Below, one piece after another: positions 35,127-48,151 of a stretch of DNA of 64,000 bases. The DNA is from Corylus avellana (taxonomy: Eukaryota > Streptophyta > Magnoliopsida > Fagales > Betulaceae). The stretch lies in the NCBI RefSeq assembly GCF_901000735.1, contig NC_081546.1, positions 21,321,952 through 21,385,951 on the forward strand, in the 5' to 3' direction. A program made the translations under genes and the position numbers. The notes under the pieces were generated by a model, which searched no databases, was not told the origin of the DNA, and worked only from the letters and a program-made list of their open reading frames with translations. Positions within the stretch are counted from its first letter, which is position 1; the number at the start of each line of letters is the position of its first letter.

Positions 35127-36340
35127 CACTACAAGAAATCTACTCATCAGGGCGACTTATTAGGGGCGACTATGAAGTCGACGCTAATGCTTACCTATTA
35201 GCGTCGACTTCTGAAAATCTCCCCTAATAGTTGAGTACTAACGTCCACATTGAAGTGGACGCTAATAGTCGACACAAAAGATCAATATTAGCGTCCACTT
35301 TCTAGTGGACGCTAATAAGTTGACGCTAATATACTAGTAGGAATACCAGAGGCAGGAAAACTATTAGGGGCGACAAAAATAACTATTTGCGTCGACTTTG
35401 AAAGTGGACGTTGATAATTGAGCATTAGCGTCCACTAGAGTGGACACTAAAGAGCTAGTACAAAAATTAAAAATTAAAATTAAAATTAAATAAAAGCTCA
35501 ATAGCGTCCATTCAAAGTAGACGTTGAAAGTATATTATTAGTGTCAACTGTGGAAGTGGATGCTGAAAATTGAGCATTAGCGTCCACTAGAGTGGACACT
35601 AAAGAGCTTGTACAAAAATTTAAAAAAATTAAAATAAAAGCTCAATAGCGTCCACTCAAAGTGGACGCTGAAAGTATATTATTAGCGTCCACTTTCTGAA
35701 AATTGAGCATTAGTGTCCACTCTAGTGGACACTAAAGAGCTTGTAAAAAATTAAAAGAAATTAAACTAAAAGCTCAATAGCGTCCACTTTGAAAATTGAG
35801 TATTAGCGTCAACTCTAAAGAGCTTGTAAAAAAATAAAATAAAATAAAATAAAAGCTCAATAGCGTCCACTCAAAGTGGACACTGAAAGTATATTATTAG
35901 CGTCCACTTTGAAAGTGGACGCTGAAAATTGCGTATTAGCGTCCACTACAATGGACGCTAAAGAGCTTGTACAAAAATAAAAAAATAAAATAAAAATAAA
36001 AGCTCAATAGCGTCCACTGAAAGTGGATGCTGAAAGTATATTATTAGCGTCCACTTTGGAAGTGGACGCTGAAAATTGAGCATTAGCGTCCACTGTCCGC
36101 TACAGTGGACGCTAAAGAGCTTGTGAAAAAATAAAACAATAAAATAAATTAAAATAAAAGCTCAATAGCGTCTACTCAAAGTGGACGCTGAAAATATATT
36201 ATTAGCATCCACTTTGAAAGTGGACGCTGAAAATTGAGTATTAGCGTCCACCAGCTTGTACAAAATAAAAAAAAATAAAAAAATTAAAATAAAAGCTCAA
36301 TAAGTGGACGCTGAAAATATATTATTAGCGTCCACTTTTT
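35127..36340. repeat. CACTA-4 left subterminal array
   Basis: Roughly seven imperfect units of 90-160 bp, each with agcgtccact and agtggacgct in opposite orientation (short hairpins) separated by aaagagcttgtacaaa and aaaagctcaatagcg spacers. The outermost 200 bp use a variant with 'aggggcgac' and 'gtcgac'. Probably binding sites for a TNPA-like protein, and a likely source of hairpin RNA. Confidence 0.85.
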
Positions 36341-36639
36341 TACTTCACCCTTTTACTTTTTTTTTCTTGTTATTTTCTTACTAGGAGAGATTAAGTGACT
36401 GGATTGTATTTTCCTCAAAGAGTACATGCATCTGACAGACTAGAATTACCTTAGGCTAAGCTCTGTATTTTTGGAGTCATTTTAACAATTTCAAAAGACG
36501 AATTTTTGGATATGAATTTGCACATTTTCATAACTTTTGGTAACGACATTCTTGCATTTGAACATTTATCATCTTCCCCATTGTAACCTTTCTCCGTGTT
36601 CCTTTATTTGATCAGAAAAACAAAAAGAACATTCATCAT
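36341..36639. other. CACTA-4 inner DNA, no gene
   Basis: Non-repetitive AT-rich sequence between the subterminal array and the LTR-like target of CACTA-3. A short stretch at about 36612-36633 (gatcagaaaaacaaaaagaac) resembles about 54939-54960. Confidence 0.45.
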
Positions 36640-36727
36640 CTGCAAATGTAAGAGAAATAGAGTGAATCTTCTATAGCATTCATTCCATTCTTCCAAATAT
36701 ATAGGAAATGTGGTTACACAATACAAC
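36640..36727 (-). repeat. LTR-like repeat copy 1, left half (split by CACTA-3)
   Basis: Together with 54548-54637 it aligns to the uninterrupted copy at 54731-54925 (tgcaaatgtaagagaaat; gtgaatcttcta; acacctcacca). CACTA-3 entered at 'aac', which is duplicated in the filled copy and single in the intact one. Confidence 0.75.
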
Positions 36728-37395
36728 CACTACAAAAATATGGGCATTTTCTGACGTGTGCTACAGTATAAAATTTTTGCCACCTCAACAATTTACTAAC
36801 GTTTTATATATAAAACGTCAGGGAAATTTTTTCTGACCTGTGAATAGTAACACGTCAGAAAATTCTGACGTGTTACTATTCACTCGTCGGAAAAAATTGA
36901 CGTGTAAAATACATCAACGTCGGGAGGTTTATTCATTTTCTTAAAAATAAAAACTGATAAAATTGCTGACGTGGTGGGACTTACCACGTCAAAAAGTTTG
37001 ATGTGGCGTTATGCCACGTCAGATTTTTTCTGACGTGGCATTGTACCACGTCAGAATTTTTCTGACGTGGTATATCGCCCCGTCAGAATTTTTCTAACGT
37101 GGTGATATACCACGTCATCCTTTTCTGACGTGGTGATCTGCCACGCCAGCATTTTCTGACGTGGCACATCCCACGTCAGACTAATTATATATATTTATAT
37201 ATATTGTATATAAAATTATAATTGCTTTTATCATATATTTAAAATTATAATTATATGTATATATATATAATTATCAAATATTTAAATATAATTATCAGAT
37301 TATTATAGCTATATATATAGCATTCCTGACGGGCCATGTTTGGCACGTCAGGATTTACTGACGTGCCAAACACGGCACGTCAGGAAATGGACGCG
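36728..37395. repeat. CACTA-3 left subterminal array
   Basis: Dense tctgacgtggt / accacgtcag palindromes to about 37184, an AT-rich patch, then another palindrome at 37325-37385 (gacgtgccaaacacggcacg). The right end (54119-54547) uses the same motif. Confidence 0.85.
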
Positions 37396-40042
37396 TGCGC
37401 TCCGAACTGCGCGCCGCGCGTCCCATCCCTTCGGCCAGCGCGCCATGCCTCTTAATTAAGAGGCCTGGCGCGCGAGTTTTGAAATTTATTTATTTATTTT
37501 TTTTTTTCCTTTTCCCCCAGTTGGCCAGCTGGAGGCACTTCCACTAGAACACGTCCTAGTGTATGTACGTGTTCTCTCTCTCTGTTCGATCGTCTCTCTC
37601 TGTTGTCCCAATATTGCAGCCTTGTATTCCTCTGTTTTTCTTTCTTTCTTCCGAGCGCCATTGCTGAACTTGGGGAATTTTTTTTTTCTTCTGCCCAAAG
37701 TCTTCCTTTATTAAGCTGAGCATTTTTTTCTCTTCTCCATCGGTTACTCTCTCTCGTGTAAGCTATATATATTCACGATTGCACTGTTACAAAAAAACGC
37801 CCGCAGCGCATTTTCTGAACCCGCCGCCCGTCGTCCTCTCTAGCTACCTCCATTTTTAGCTCCTACACGAGCTCCTCACAGGTATATATATATATATGTA
37901 CATGCATCCTTGTACTTATTTATTTGTTTGGTTTGGATTTGGTGTTTGCATGCTAGGTTGGGTGATGTTTGTGCTAATCTCGTATAGTATTTTGAATTTG
38001 ATATATATATTTACATGAGGATTAATATAATGCTAGCTTCACTCCATATATATGAATTAATTTCGTTTTTGAATATATATAGCTTACTCTCACGTTAATT
38101 ACTAGTACTCCCTGCTATATATATATATATATATGGCCGTATATATACTCCCTGCCCATAAATTCCGAGTATTAATGTTATAAAAGAAAGATGCAAATTA
38201 AAGGAAAGGAGATAAACCTATGAGATCAATTCATAAGGATAAGGTTTCAGCCTAAATAAACATTGATATCAAGAATTCATAACTTTCCAAATACAGTATT
38301 AAAAATTACTTTTAAGGGGGTCTATGAGTAATATATCTCATGAAAATCAATATTCCATGCATTCACGGTGATAGTAATTCTTGTGACAACCTAATTGAGG
38401 ATCTATCAATTAGTGCCTTTTTTTGTTGTTGAGGAAACTATACATCTTAGCTTAAATCAGTGACTTTAGATTTTGATTTGAAAAGATGGACCACAAATAG
38501 GACTTAGAAAGAGTTATTAGTTTATGCTCAAAAGCCAAAGCTCTTGACTTCACGATTGCCATCAATTGCAAGAATATGCCGCGGTTATCTACCTAATTGA
38601 AGGAAAAAAAACAACGTACGAAAACTCATGACATCTTTTTCCATTGGAGCTCTATCACTACATGGTCAAATGGTTTAATCAACGTATCAACTATATATGC
38701 ATGAGATATCTTAGTCAAGCATCCATGTGTACTAGAGCTCACACAACACCAAGGAAGAAAACTGTCCATGTATACATGTATGTATACATGTATGGACTAA
38801 ATAGAGAAATTAGAAGTTAGGAGCCAGTCCTATCATCGATCAATCATAAACAATAAAATAAATTTTGGTCAGTCAACACCAAATACAAAGCAAGCCTCAC
38901 AAAATGCAGGAAAAAAGAAAAAGAAAAAGAATTACATCCATAATATCAAAGACCACAACTAATAGATTTATCTCATTGCTAAAGGTAATTGAAATAACAC
39001 TCCAATAGTTTTTTCTGTTTTATTTTTCTTAGAGATTGTTTCTTCTTTTGATAAGTATTGTAGGATTAATCCTAAAAGTATTGAATTCATTTTTTCCTAT
39101 AAGATTGAACCCACCCTAGATTTATATATTTAAGATCTCTATATTTTGAGGGTTTCAAAATATAGGCTCCAATTATGTAAGGAGAAAAAAATAATAATAA
39201 CTTTTATCAAGTAGACACAATATGGGGGGGGGGAGTGATTTGAAATTATATATATTAATCAAAGAATAGAATATTATTTTTTAAAAAAACTTTTATCATT
39301 TAGTAAACATAGGTTGAAAAAAGCAGAATAGAAGGTAGAGATTTTACATGGCCAAATAGTGATCAAACATTTCACAATCGAAAAAACATTTTGAGTTATA
39401 ATTTGTTTAATAATAAAAACCACAAGTAAATACGCTTCACACAAACAATTATATTCTTATGGAACTAGACATACATATATAATCTACCTTTGTACTTAAC
39501 CTTAGGAGACTTCAAGTCTTATTGAAACACAAAGGAAACGGCAGAATGACGACCACTATTAAATAACCTTAAGCTTATTTAATTAGCATTTTCCTATTAT
39601 TCCAACATTGCTTAATTAAGCTCCTAATTAAACGAATGGCGTAACATTTGTATATTGTTTAGGTTTTGCCCTATTAATACGAGCCATGCTATACTACTAT
39701 ATATATATATATATATATTGACTTCGTAACCAATCTAGATTTATTTTATTTGACTAGGGTCCTCAACATCTACCAAATGTATATATATGAACTTTTGAGA
39801 AAAAGTTATAGAACCTGAATGTGTATGAAGAATGCTAATAGCTAAACAACATCAAATAATGTAAATTAGATGGTCCCCATTTGGAATAGTTGTTAATTTG
39901 TTTAAGTTTCATAAATTTTCATGACAAAAACAATTTACCAAGAATAAAAGCATCTAATTAAGTTTGCATGTAAATTCCAGTTAATATGTATGGGTTTATT
40001 GAATACTTTTAAGTTGCGTATATTTCTCTGTAATGTCCGTAG
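37396..40042 (+). promoter_or_regulatory. CACTA-3 leader exon and 2.2-kb leader intron
   Basis: A GC-rich then CT-rich promoter-proximal stretch ends in a donor at 37881/37882 (cctcacag|gtatat). The acceptor (gtccgtag) is at 40042 and the ATG at 40049. The layout equals that of CACTA-2. The intron is AT-rich and contains no gene. Confidence 0.55.
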
Positions 40043-40048
40043 ACAACA

Positions 40049-43000
40049 ATGGACAAGAGTTAGATGACAAAGCCTAAGGGTACGAAGGAATACAGAGACG
40101 GTTGTAGATTGTTTGTTGACTTTGCAGTTGGGAACTGCACAACACCTGATGGTAAGATTTATTGCCCATGTAAGGTGTGTCGCCTTAACCGGCGCTATCC
40201 CCCAGGCGTAGTTCTCGCCCACTTGACAGGGCAAAAAGGCATACTTCCTACATATAAAGATTGGATGTTTCATGGTGAGAAACCTGTCCGGGACCATGTT
40301 GAACCGTCTCCGTTGAATTGTCCGGCCACATATGAAGCAGGTGGAAGCAGTGATCAGGGTGGAAATATGCATGCTATGTTGCGTGATGTGTTCGGCATGC
40401 ATGATGTCAGAGAAGGCAACTGTGAACCCCAGGTCGTTGTACAGAGTGATGAAGAAATAGTAGTCGAGGATGTAGAGGAGGTAGATGCCCAAAAGTATCA
40501 CGAGCTGCTTAAAGAGGCAAAAACACTGCTATATGATCAGACCAAACACAGTAAGTTGAGCGCAACTGTTCATCTGTACAACTTGAAGTGTTTTGGTGGA
40601 ATTAGTAACAAGATATTCTCATCTCTCCTTGAGTTCATCAATCAATTGTTGCCTGCGGATAGTGAAGGTTTGCCGGTTAATACCTATGAGGCAAAAAAAT
40701 ATCTAAGTGACATGGGACTCTGCTATGAAAAGATTCCGGCTTGTCGTAATGATTGCATGCTATTTTGGAAGGGCAACAAAGAATTAGATTCATGTACAGT
40801 TTGTGGCAAATCTAAGTGGAATGATGACATTAATTTGGACGAGGACGGTCAACCCATATCGTCAAGTAAGAAACGCCCAGTAAAAGTGTTGCGGTGGTTT
40901 CCACTCATACCAAGACTACATAAATTGTTTATGTCGCAGTATACATCACCCCATATGAAGTGGCATGCACAGAACTGCACAAAGGAAGGCAAATTGAGGC
41001 ATCCGGCCGACGGTGAAGCATGGAAGTCATTTGATCAGTTGTATCCGGAATTTGCAGCGAACAGTAAGAATGTAAGGCTTGGACTAACCTCAGATGGATT
41101 TAATCCTTTTGGGAACCTTACTACATCACACAGCACTTGGCCCGTAATGCTTATGCCATACAACTTGCCTCCTTGGATGTGCATAAAACAAACATCTTTC
41201 ATATTATCCCTGATTATCCTAGGCCCGAGCTCACCTGGAATGGATATAGACGTTTACCTACAGCCCTTAATTGAGGAGTTGAAGAAATTATGGAATGTAG
41301 GGGTACGCACATTTGATGTTTCCACTAAAACGTACTTTATGTTGCGAGCACAATTGATGTAGACAATTAATGATTTCCCGGCATACGCAGATCTGTTAGG
41401 ATGGTCTACAAGGGGAGTAAAGGCATGTCCTTGCTGTATGCAATCAACCAGGTCTCGATGGTTAAAACACAACCACAAATGGTGTTTTATGGGTCATAGG
41501 CAATACTTGCCCTTGGATCATCCGTGGAGGAAGAACAAAAGTAATTCTGACGGCAACCAGGAACTACAATGTCCTCCCGATGTGCTTAGTGGGGATGAAA
41601 TCCTAAGAGAGTTAGAGGGGATGCCATTTGGGGATGAGGATGCCGACAAGTCAAAGCCAGACAGTAGTAAGAAGCAGGGAGAGAAGCGGAAGAAGAGTAC
41701 TCCCAACATAAGACCAGAAGCGAGCAATAATGTATTATGGAAGAAGAAGAGTATTTTCTTTAGGTTGCCGTATTGGAAGGATAATTTACTACGGCATAAC
41801 CTTGATGTGATGCACATAGAAAAAAATGTGATAGACAATATTCTTGGCACAATACTCAACATAAAAGGGAAAACAAAGGACAACTATGATGCTCGTAAAG
41901 ACTTGCAAGACATGGGATTGAGACGTCTACTTCATCCATTTACGACGAATGGAAAAAACTATATGCCCCCAGCTTGCCACACGATGTCCAATGAAGATAA
42001 AATCAGTTTCTTAAAAGTGCTTCGGGATGTGAGGGTGCCCGATGGTTATGCATCGAATATTTCCAGATGCGTACGACTGAAAGACCGTACGATGACGGGT
42101 TTGAAGAGTCATGACAATCACATTCTGATGCAATAACTTCTACCTATTGCTTTACGTGGGTCACTGCCAGGTAACGTGGTCAGACCTTTGGTTGAGATGG
42201 GAGCATTCTTCCGGGGCATATGTTCAACTACGCTGACACTAGATAATTTGAACCGACTCCAGAGTGAAGTCTACGTGACTTCGTGTAAGATGGAACAAGT
42301 ATTTCCCCCAAGTTTTTTCACGAGCATGGTTCATGTTGTCGTGCATCTTGTCCGTGAATGCATACTAGGTGGACCAGTTCAGTATAGGTGGATGTATCTG
42401 GCTGAGAGGTAAAGTTTGATTGTTAAGTTATTATTATTATTTTTTTCCCACGAATAAAAGACAATGAATCACTGCAATTGTTGATTGATTTTCATATACA
42501 GGAGCCTAGGGGGGTTCAAATCTAATGTGCGCAATAAAGCGGCTCCCGAGGGATGTATTGCGGAGGGCTACATAGCAACTGAGTTGGTGACATTTTGCTT
42601 AATGTATTTGGACGACACACCGACATTTCATAATAAGGCCCAACGAAATCCTGATGGTTGTAAGGGGGCGGGAACACGAGTCATCCTCAACCGTATTACA
42701 CTGGCACAGATTCATCGATATATATTGTTTAACTCAGACGAGTTCTTACCGCTACGGACGTAAGTCATCTCTCTAGTACTTGCCATATCATTCCTTATAC
42801 AATCTTAATTTCGAGTGCACTATATCGAATTTAATTTCAAATTGTAGGATGCACATGGAAACGCTTAGAGGGCGAATAGCGGACAATCAGTTGGAAAGCG
42901 AACATTTTGAACTCTTTGTCGATTGGTATCGTGAATACGTAAGAATAATGTGTTCTAACTGATTAAATGAGGTATATACTTTTTCCCTTAGAAATCCTAT

Positions 43001-43676
43001 ATACACCAATTTTAATTCATATATTGCCCTCCATTATACGCAGGTCAATGGATTGGACGACCTACGCAGACAGGAGCTGGGTGAGAAACTGGTAATGCAC
43101 TGTAGGGGGCCAAAGGAAATGGCAGTCAACTATAACAGATATGTGGTTAATGAAAAGTTGTTTCGCACTCTGCCAGCTGATATCGGGAAAAGGACTCAAA
43201 ATAGCGGTGTGTGTGTGCCGAGTACTGAAGGCGAAACGTATTACGGGAAGTTAACCCAAATAATTGAGGTTGAGTACTACGATAGGACAAAGTATGTTTT
43301 GTTCAAGTGTAATTGGGCGGACAACACAAGGGACAGGGGGTACAAGGTTGACGAGTATGGCATAACGCTTGTGAATTTCAAAAACCTTATCCACACCGGA
43401 GAGAGTATTACGGATGAGCCGTTTGTGCTAACTTCACAAGTTGACTAAGTATTTTACATCGAAGATGAAAGAAACCCAGATTGGGCTTGCGCTGTAAGGA
43501 CTAAACCTAGAAACGTATACGATGTTGGTCAGGGTCAAGGGTCCGATGATTCTAGTAGCAGCTACCACGAGATTGAACCCCTCCTCTTGAGTTCCAATCA
43601 TGATCACGTTAACGCACCTGATGATGTCGATTACGTCCGACCCGACTTAGAACCAATCAAAGCGTATGTCATTTAA
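40049..43676 (+). pseudogene. CACTA-3 TNP2-like transposase with stops
   Basis: Near-complete TNP2 gene. From the ATG at 40049 it reads M-D-K-S-stop: the Trp codon 5 kept in CACTA-2 is TAG here, with a Met just after. The transposase-associated domain covers the first 75 codons (CPCKVCR). The Transposase_21 region runs to about 42400 with TSDGFNPFG, ACPCC and LDVMHIEKNV. An intron near 42413-42502 follows. The next exons (42503-42760 and about 42848-42976) hold the ESEHFELFVDWY region (DUF4218-like). The last exon from about 43045 has the DUF4216-like part (EVEYYDRTKYVLFKCNW). Stops at 40061, 41360, 42134, 42960 and 43446 all fit C-to-T or G-to-A transitions. Length and domain order are otherwise complete. 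It was once the catalytic transposase for cutting at the CACTA ends and is now unlikely to work without readthrough. Confidence 0.9.
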
Positions 43677-43902
43677 TAAAATTGCAAACATGTTTATCTT
43701 TTAAATGAAATGTTTATATTAATTTATAATTGCTTTTTAGGTTAACCATAAAATTTATATGTAGTTTGTGGAAACGATATATAATTAATTGAGTAACTAG
43801 TATATGTTTAAAATTTTAAATGTGTGATTACTTTACATATATTTGTACCTATTTAATTATTTTAAAGACTAATTCGTTTCGTAACGTATTTTGTAGGGAG
43901 AC

Positions 43903-45992
43903 ATGAGTTATAGGGGAAAGAGAAAAGCACAGCGGCAACCGACCGTACGGTTGACATCCGCCGCCCATGATTTACATTCGTCCTCCCGGGCTAATATGGA
44001 GCCAGAAAGGTATAGACTGGTACTTCCACATCATGTGGAAGAGCATACCGATACAGGGCGGGACGTGGGATGTGGTGATGATATTCACATAGATCCTCAG
44101 CGTTCTAATGTGGCAGAGTCGGGCACATCCACACCGTTCACGCTTGACTTCACGACGTTGAGCGATATGGGGATCGTCTCCCATGGCCATTTCCAGTGGC
44201 ACCCATACTCAAGTAGCGGAGCACATGTGGATGATAGTGATGAGACACAGCCCCCAGATAGCACTGAGGGTGATGAGGATGGTGTCGCGCATGACACGCA
44301 TTCCGATGATGCCGCTACACGCCCGTTGGTGGTGGATGAGGTTCGGACGATAAGTAAGTATATGTGTTAAAATATTGGAATATGTATTTTATTTAATTTT
44401 AATATGTGGTTAGTTTAAATAAGTAACTAACTTGTTCAAATTCTTAATGTATTAGGTGTAGATCAAGATGGCATCACCCACTACCATATATTAAGTGTCA
44501 AGTCATGCCACAAGCTGTGGGAGATCCCGGATGGCCAGAGGATCGTGTACGAGTATAACCCTACGTGGCAGCCTGTGGGACAAAGTGCTTCCAAATTTAG
44601 ACGGATGACCGGAGTGTTCGTCAGGAGCAGTACTTATGTACAGATTAACGACGAGTGGAAGAAGGTATCAGAGTGTAAGAAGGAAGATATTTGGGATGCA
44701 TTGATGGTATGTTATAATTAAATATTATTGTATTTATGATAATGATTTATATATTCATATATTTATCTCAAATAGATGGACAATATTGTTAATGCATATA
44801 TATGTGTGAATATATGCAGAAGCACTTCTATATCCCACCTGACTACGATATCGCGGCCATAAAACGGGACGCTTTCCTTGATATGCGAAACAAGCATACG
44901 ACTTGGAGGTATGACTTGAAGCATAGTCTTCACATCACATCGGACGATACTCCGGCGACAGTGAAGGCTAGGGAAGGAGGACAATTATCCACGTACAATA
45001 GAGAGGACGTGGATATATTATTGGAGAAATGGTGTACGAAAGAGAATCAAGTCACATTTTAGTGAGTTTTGTTTAGTTTTATTAAAATGAATGTGTTAGC
45101 CTAAAATATTAACAATGTTAATTGTGTAGGAATATGCTGCATATATGAAAGGAAACCGGTCGAAGAACAAGGAGCGTCACTGCACCGGATCAAAGAGCTA
45201 TGCCAGAGCTACACATGAAGAAGTATGTTTTCTGATCAGATATATGTATGACTTATGTTGATTGTGTTTATGTTTTAATTTTTTACGTTTTATTTGTGTA
45301 TGCAGTTCATAAATACCGGGATTCCGCCAACACGAGCACAGTCTTACATCAACACACACGTGAAGAAGACTGGCGGATATCCAAATGACTTGGTCAAGGA
45401 AAGATGTGTACGCTACTAATAATCAATATGATTTGGTTAATGTATATTTCTTTGTAATTTAATTTAATATTTATAATTGCTTTTGTTAATGTGTACCCTA
45501 CAGGAGAGGATGAAGGAGTTGCTTCCCACTGACCCAGCTGCTACACAATCTGTCACCGAGGGCACCGTACGGTGGGCGCCCGACGATGCCTACGCACAGG
45601 GGATGGGCAATAAGCCGGAGTACGCAGGTCGGGTTCGCCAGGTTGGAGCAGGTATACTACCTGTGTGCGGTAGCATACACTCCTACTATAGACCAGTCGC
45701 GCCACGCTCACAACCTCCTGGGAGCTCTGGTGTCCCAGAAATGATAGAAACTGCACTACAAGCTGAGCGGGAGAAGCACAAGCAGGAGATGGATGCGCTG
45801 CTAGAGACATAGCGAGAGCAGGCAACGGCGCAACAAGCTAAACGGGAGAGGCACAGGGCGGAGATAGCTGCGCTGTTAGATGCACAGCGAGTGGAGGTTG
45901 ATCAGCAGGTTGCTGTGCGGCTAGCTGAGACCCGGGCTAGTATGACCACTTTGTACGAGGCACGTTTTCGTCAACTCGAGCACATGTTGTAG
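43903..45992 (+). pseudogene. CACTA-3 second gene, TNPA/Transposase_24-like
   Basis: Multi-exon gene downstream of TNP2 in the same orientation. Exon 1 (43903-44355) encodes MSYRGKRKAQRQPTVRL and an acidic Ser/Asp-rich stretch. Exon 2 (about 44457-44706) has GQRIVYEYNPTWQPVG and TYVQINDEWKKV. Exon 3 (44820-45060) has KHFYIPPDYD and TWRYDLKHSLH. Small exons follow near 45130-45222 (MKGNRSKNKERHCTGSKSYA) and 45306-45408 (TGGYPNDLVKE). A last exon from 45505 ends in a Glu/Gln-rich coiled coil. This exon series is typical of the accessory protein that accompanies TNP2 in plant CACTA elements and binds subterminal repeats. TAG at 45810 interrupts the coiled coil. Exon limits are my reading of GT-AG sites. 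Confidence 0.8.
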
Positions 45993-47869
45993 TCGAGGTC
46001 CTCATCCGATACGACTCGAGTTAAAGATGTAACAGAAAAAGAATCTCCAGCCCGTTTGGTGGTGAAATCGTTAGTGGGGAGTGAACTAGGTAATGTAATT
46101 TTTTTTTTTGCTTTGGGTTTTATTGAGTATATATATGTATGTATGAATTTTATGACGTTGCAAAATGTTTTGTTCTTCATTGGTTTGGTGATACATTAGG
46201 TTGGAATTAGTATTGTTTTTTATGCTGTTAGTGTTGATAGCGACCTCGATAATGTTTGTTATTATTTCTACTACTAAACGTTAGCATTGTGTTTGTGTCT
46301 AATTTTAGAAGGAACTTATTTTCCAGTCGGAAGATATATATATAGATATTGCATTGATGATGATTTATAAGTGTACTTATTGCTTCCTGATAAGAAAGAC
46401 ACTTATTGCTTCTTGATTGATTGTTTTATAATCTCCAGGTATTGCGGAAAAGTTGTCGAATAAGGAAGCTATCGACCTAGATTGAGCCTTGAATGTGAGT
46501 TCGTAGTTGGTAAACATATTATATATTTTGTTATTGTTTAGTTGTGTGAAACAAAACAATATTTGCTCACAATAGTTATTGTTTGTATATGATTGACGTA
46601 TTGACTGCATCTTTGTGATAGATATAATTATATCTATATGATAAATAGTAAGTTGCATTAAATGGATGTTTAGTCAATACTTCGTTTGAGGTTTAATATA
46701 TAGGTTGGGTCTCTTGTAACTATGTCAAGTTTGAGGTTTAATATTTCGTTCATGGTAAATTGCTAGTTTTGGTTAGACTAAGGGTTTTCGGGTTTGTCAA
46801 CCGCTTACGTATGTATTGCCTGCATTTTACGATTCCGATCGAATGTTAGTGTTTACTTTAATGATTTGTATATGTTGTCTGAATTATGAGTTCCTCACTG
46901 TTGCTTTATAAGTGGTCAAAAATTATATAGGTGGATTGGAATATAAGATGAATATATATGGCCATTTAGTATGTCAAGTTTAAGAAGTTATACATTCTTG
47001 AATCTGATTTATTAAGCTAGGCCATGGAGGAAAGTTTATACTTTATACAGTATTGTCTTACATAGGATAGAGTAGAGTAGAGTAGTTCTTTCTATTTGTA
47101 GAGTAACATCTTTCTTTGAATTTATTTCTTACCGCAGATTGTGAAGAAGCTTGTGGATGTTGTTGTCAGTATACATCAAGCTATCTGGGAAACCTTTGGA
47201 AATAGCGGTATGAGGAGGTCATGGATGTTGTTGCCAAGTATGGTTGGACATAGGACGTATTAGTTTGGTTTGATTTGATTTGATATGATTTTGATTTTGA
47301 TTTTGTTTTCGATTTTGGTTTGACATATTGAATTGACTCAATGACCTATCAGTTATTCCATGCATGTCTCTATTTATTTATGAGGAGTTGATAGATTTGA
47401 ATGTTGAATTCTATTATATGTAACTGAATTTTTGGACATGTTATAATGGTTTTATCATGCCATTTGTTTTTCTCCCTAGTACATCCTTAGGAAAGATGAC
47501 ATGAGAAAATTGGTTTTTTTTGTACAAATTAAATTGAATTCAAGCAGGGAAATCTGGAGTAAATTGAATTGTATAAACTGTATATATTGAATTCTGGAAT
47601 AAATTGAACTCAGGAAAGAAATTGGAAATTGCCAATTCAATTTGTACAGGAAAACGATGTTGGAACAAAAAAAGTGTTTGTTGGAAAAAATAATCTGGAA
47701 ACAATCCAGATTATTTGAAAATAATCAAGTGTGTTCCTGATTATTTGATTATTTCAAATGTGTTCCAAATTGGAAATGTTTCAGATTATGTGTTCCAGAT
47801 TTTTTGATTATTCCAAAATATTTGCAAATGTTTCAAATAATCTGGAATTAATCTGAAAAATCTTTACAC
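45993..47869. other. CACTA-3 3' noncoding region
   Basis: AT/GT-rich, probably 3' UTR and inner 3' DNA of CACTA-3. From about 47550 it has irregular repeats of aatctggaa / gtgttcc that resume after Copia-B at 53996-54070, which confirms continuity across the insertion. Confidence 0.6.
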
Positions 47870-48151
47870 TGTAGAAAAAGATAACAGAAAGATAATTGTG
47901 GAGAAGAAATTTGTATTTCTGATGTGATTTCAATTGTACAATGGAATGGCCTATTTATAGTTGAATGAGGCCCTAAAAGAAAGGAAATACAATAATTACA
48001 AAATAATACAATAATTACATAATAAATTAACTTGCAAGAAAACAATCTTTATAGGGAAATTAACTTGGCAACCAAGCCAAGAGTAGGGACCAAGTAACTT
48101 GGCAACCAAGGCAAGAGTAGGGACCAAGCAAAGATTCACAATATTCTAACA
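47870..48151 (-). repeat. Copia-B 3' LTR
   Basis: Terminal TG...CA, 282 bp, near-identical to 53709-53990. It has a TATA-like 'ctatttatag' (reverse ctataaatag) at about 47951-47960. Confidence 0.95.

Noticed and set aside
35150..36340. Regular palindromic repeats that resemble a CRISPR array
   Set aside because: Units vary in length, spacers repeat rather than being unique, and they sit at the end of a CACTA element with matching repeats at the other end. Plant nuclear DNA.
39935..40501. 188-codon ORF opposite TNP2, and similar ones at 41518-41883 and 26314-26592
   Set aside because: Antisense shadows of transposase coding sequence; the plus frame carries the domain motifs.
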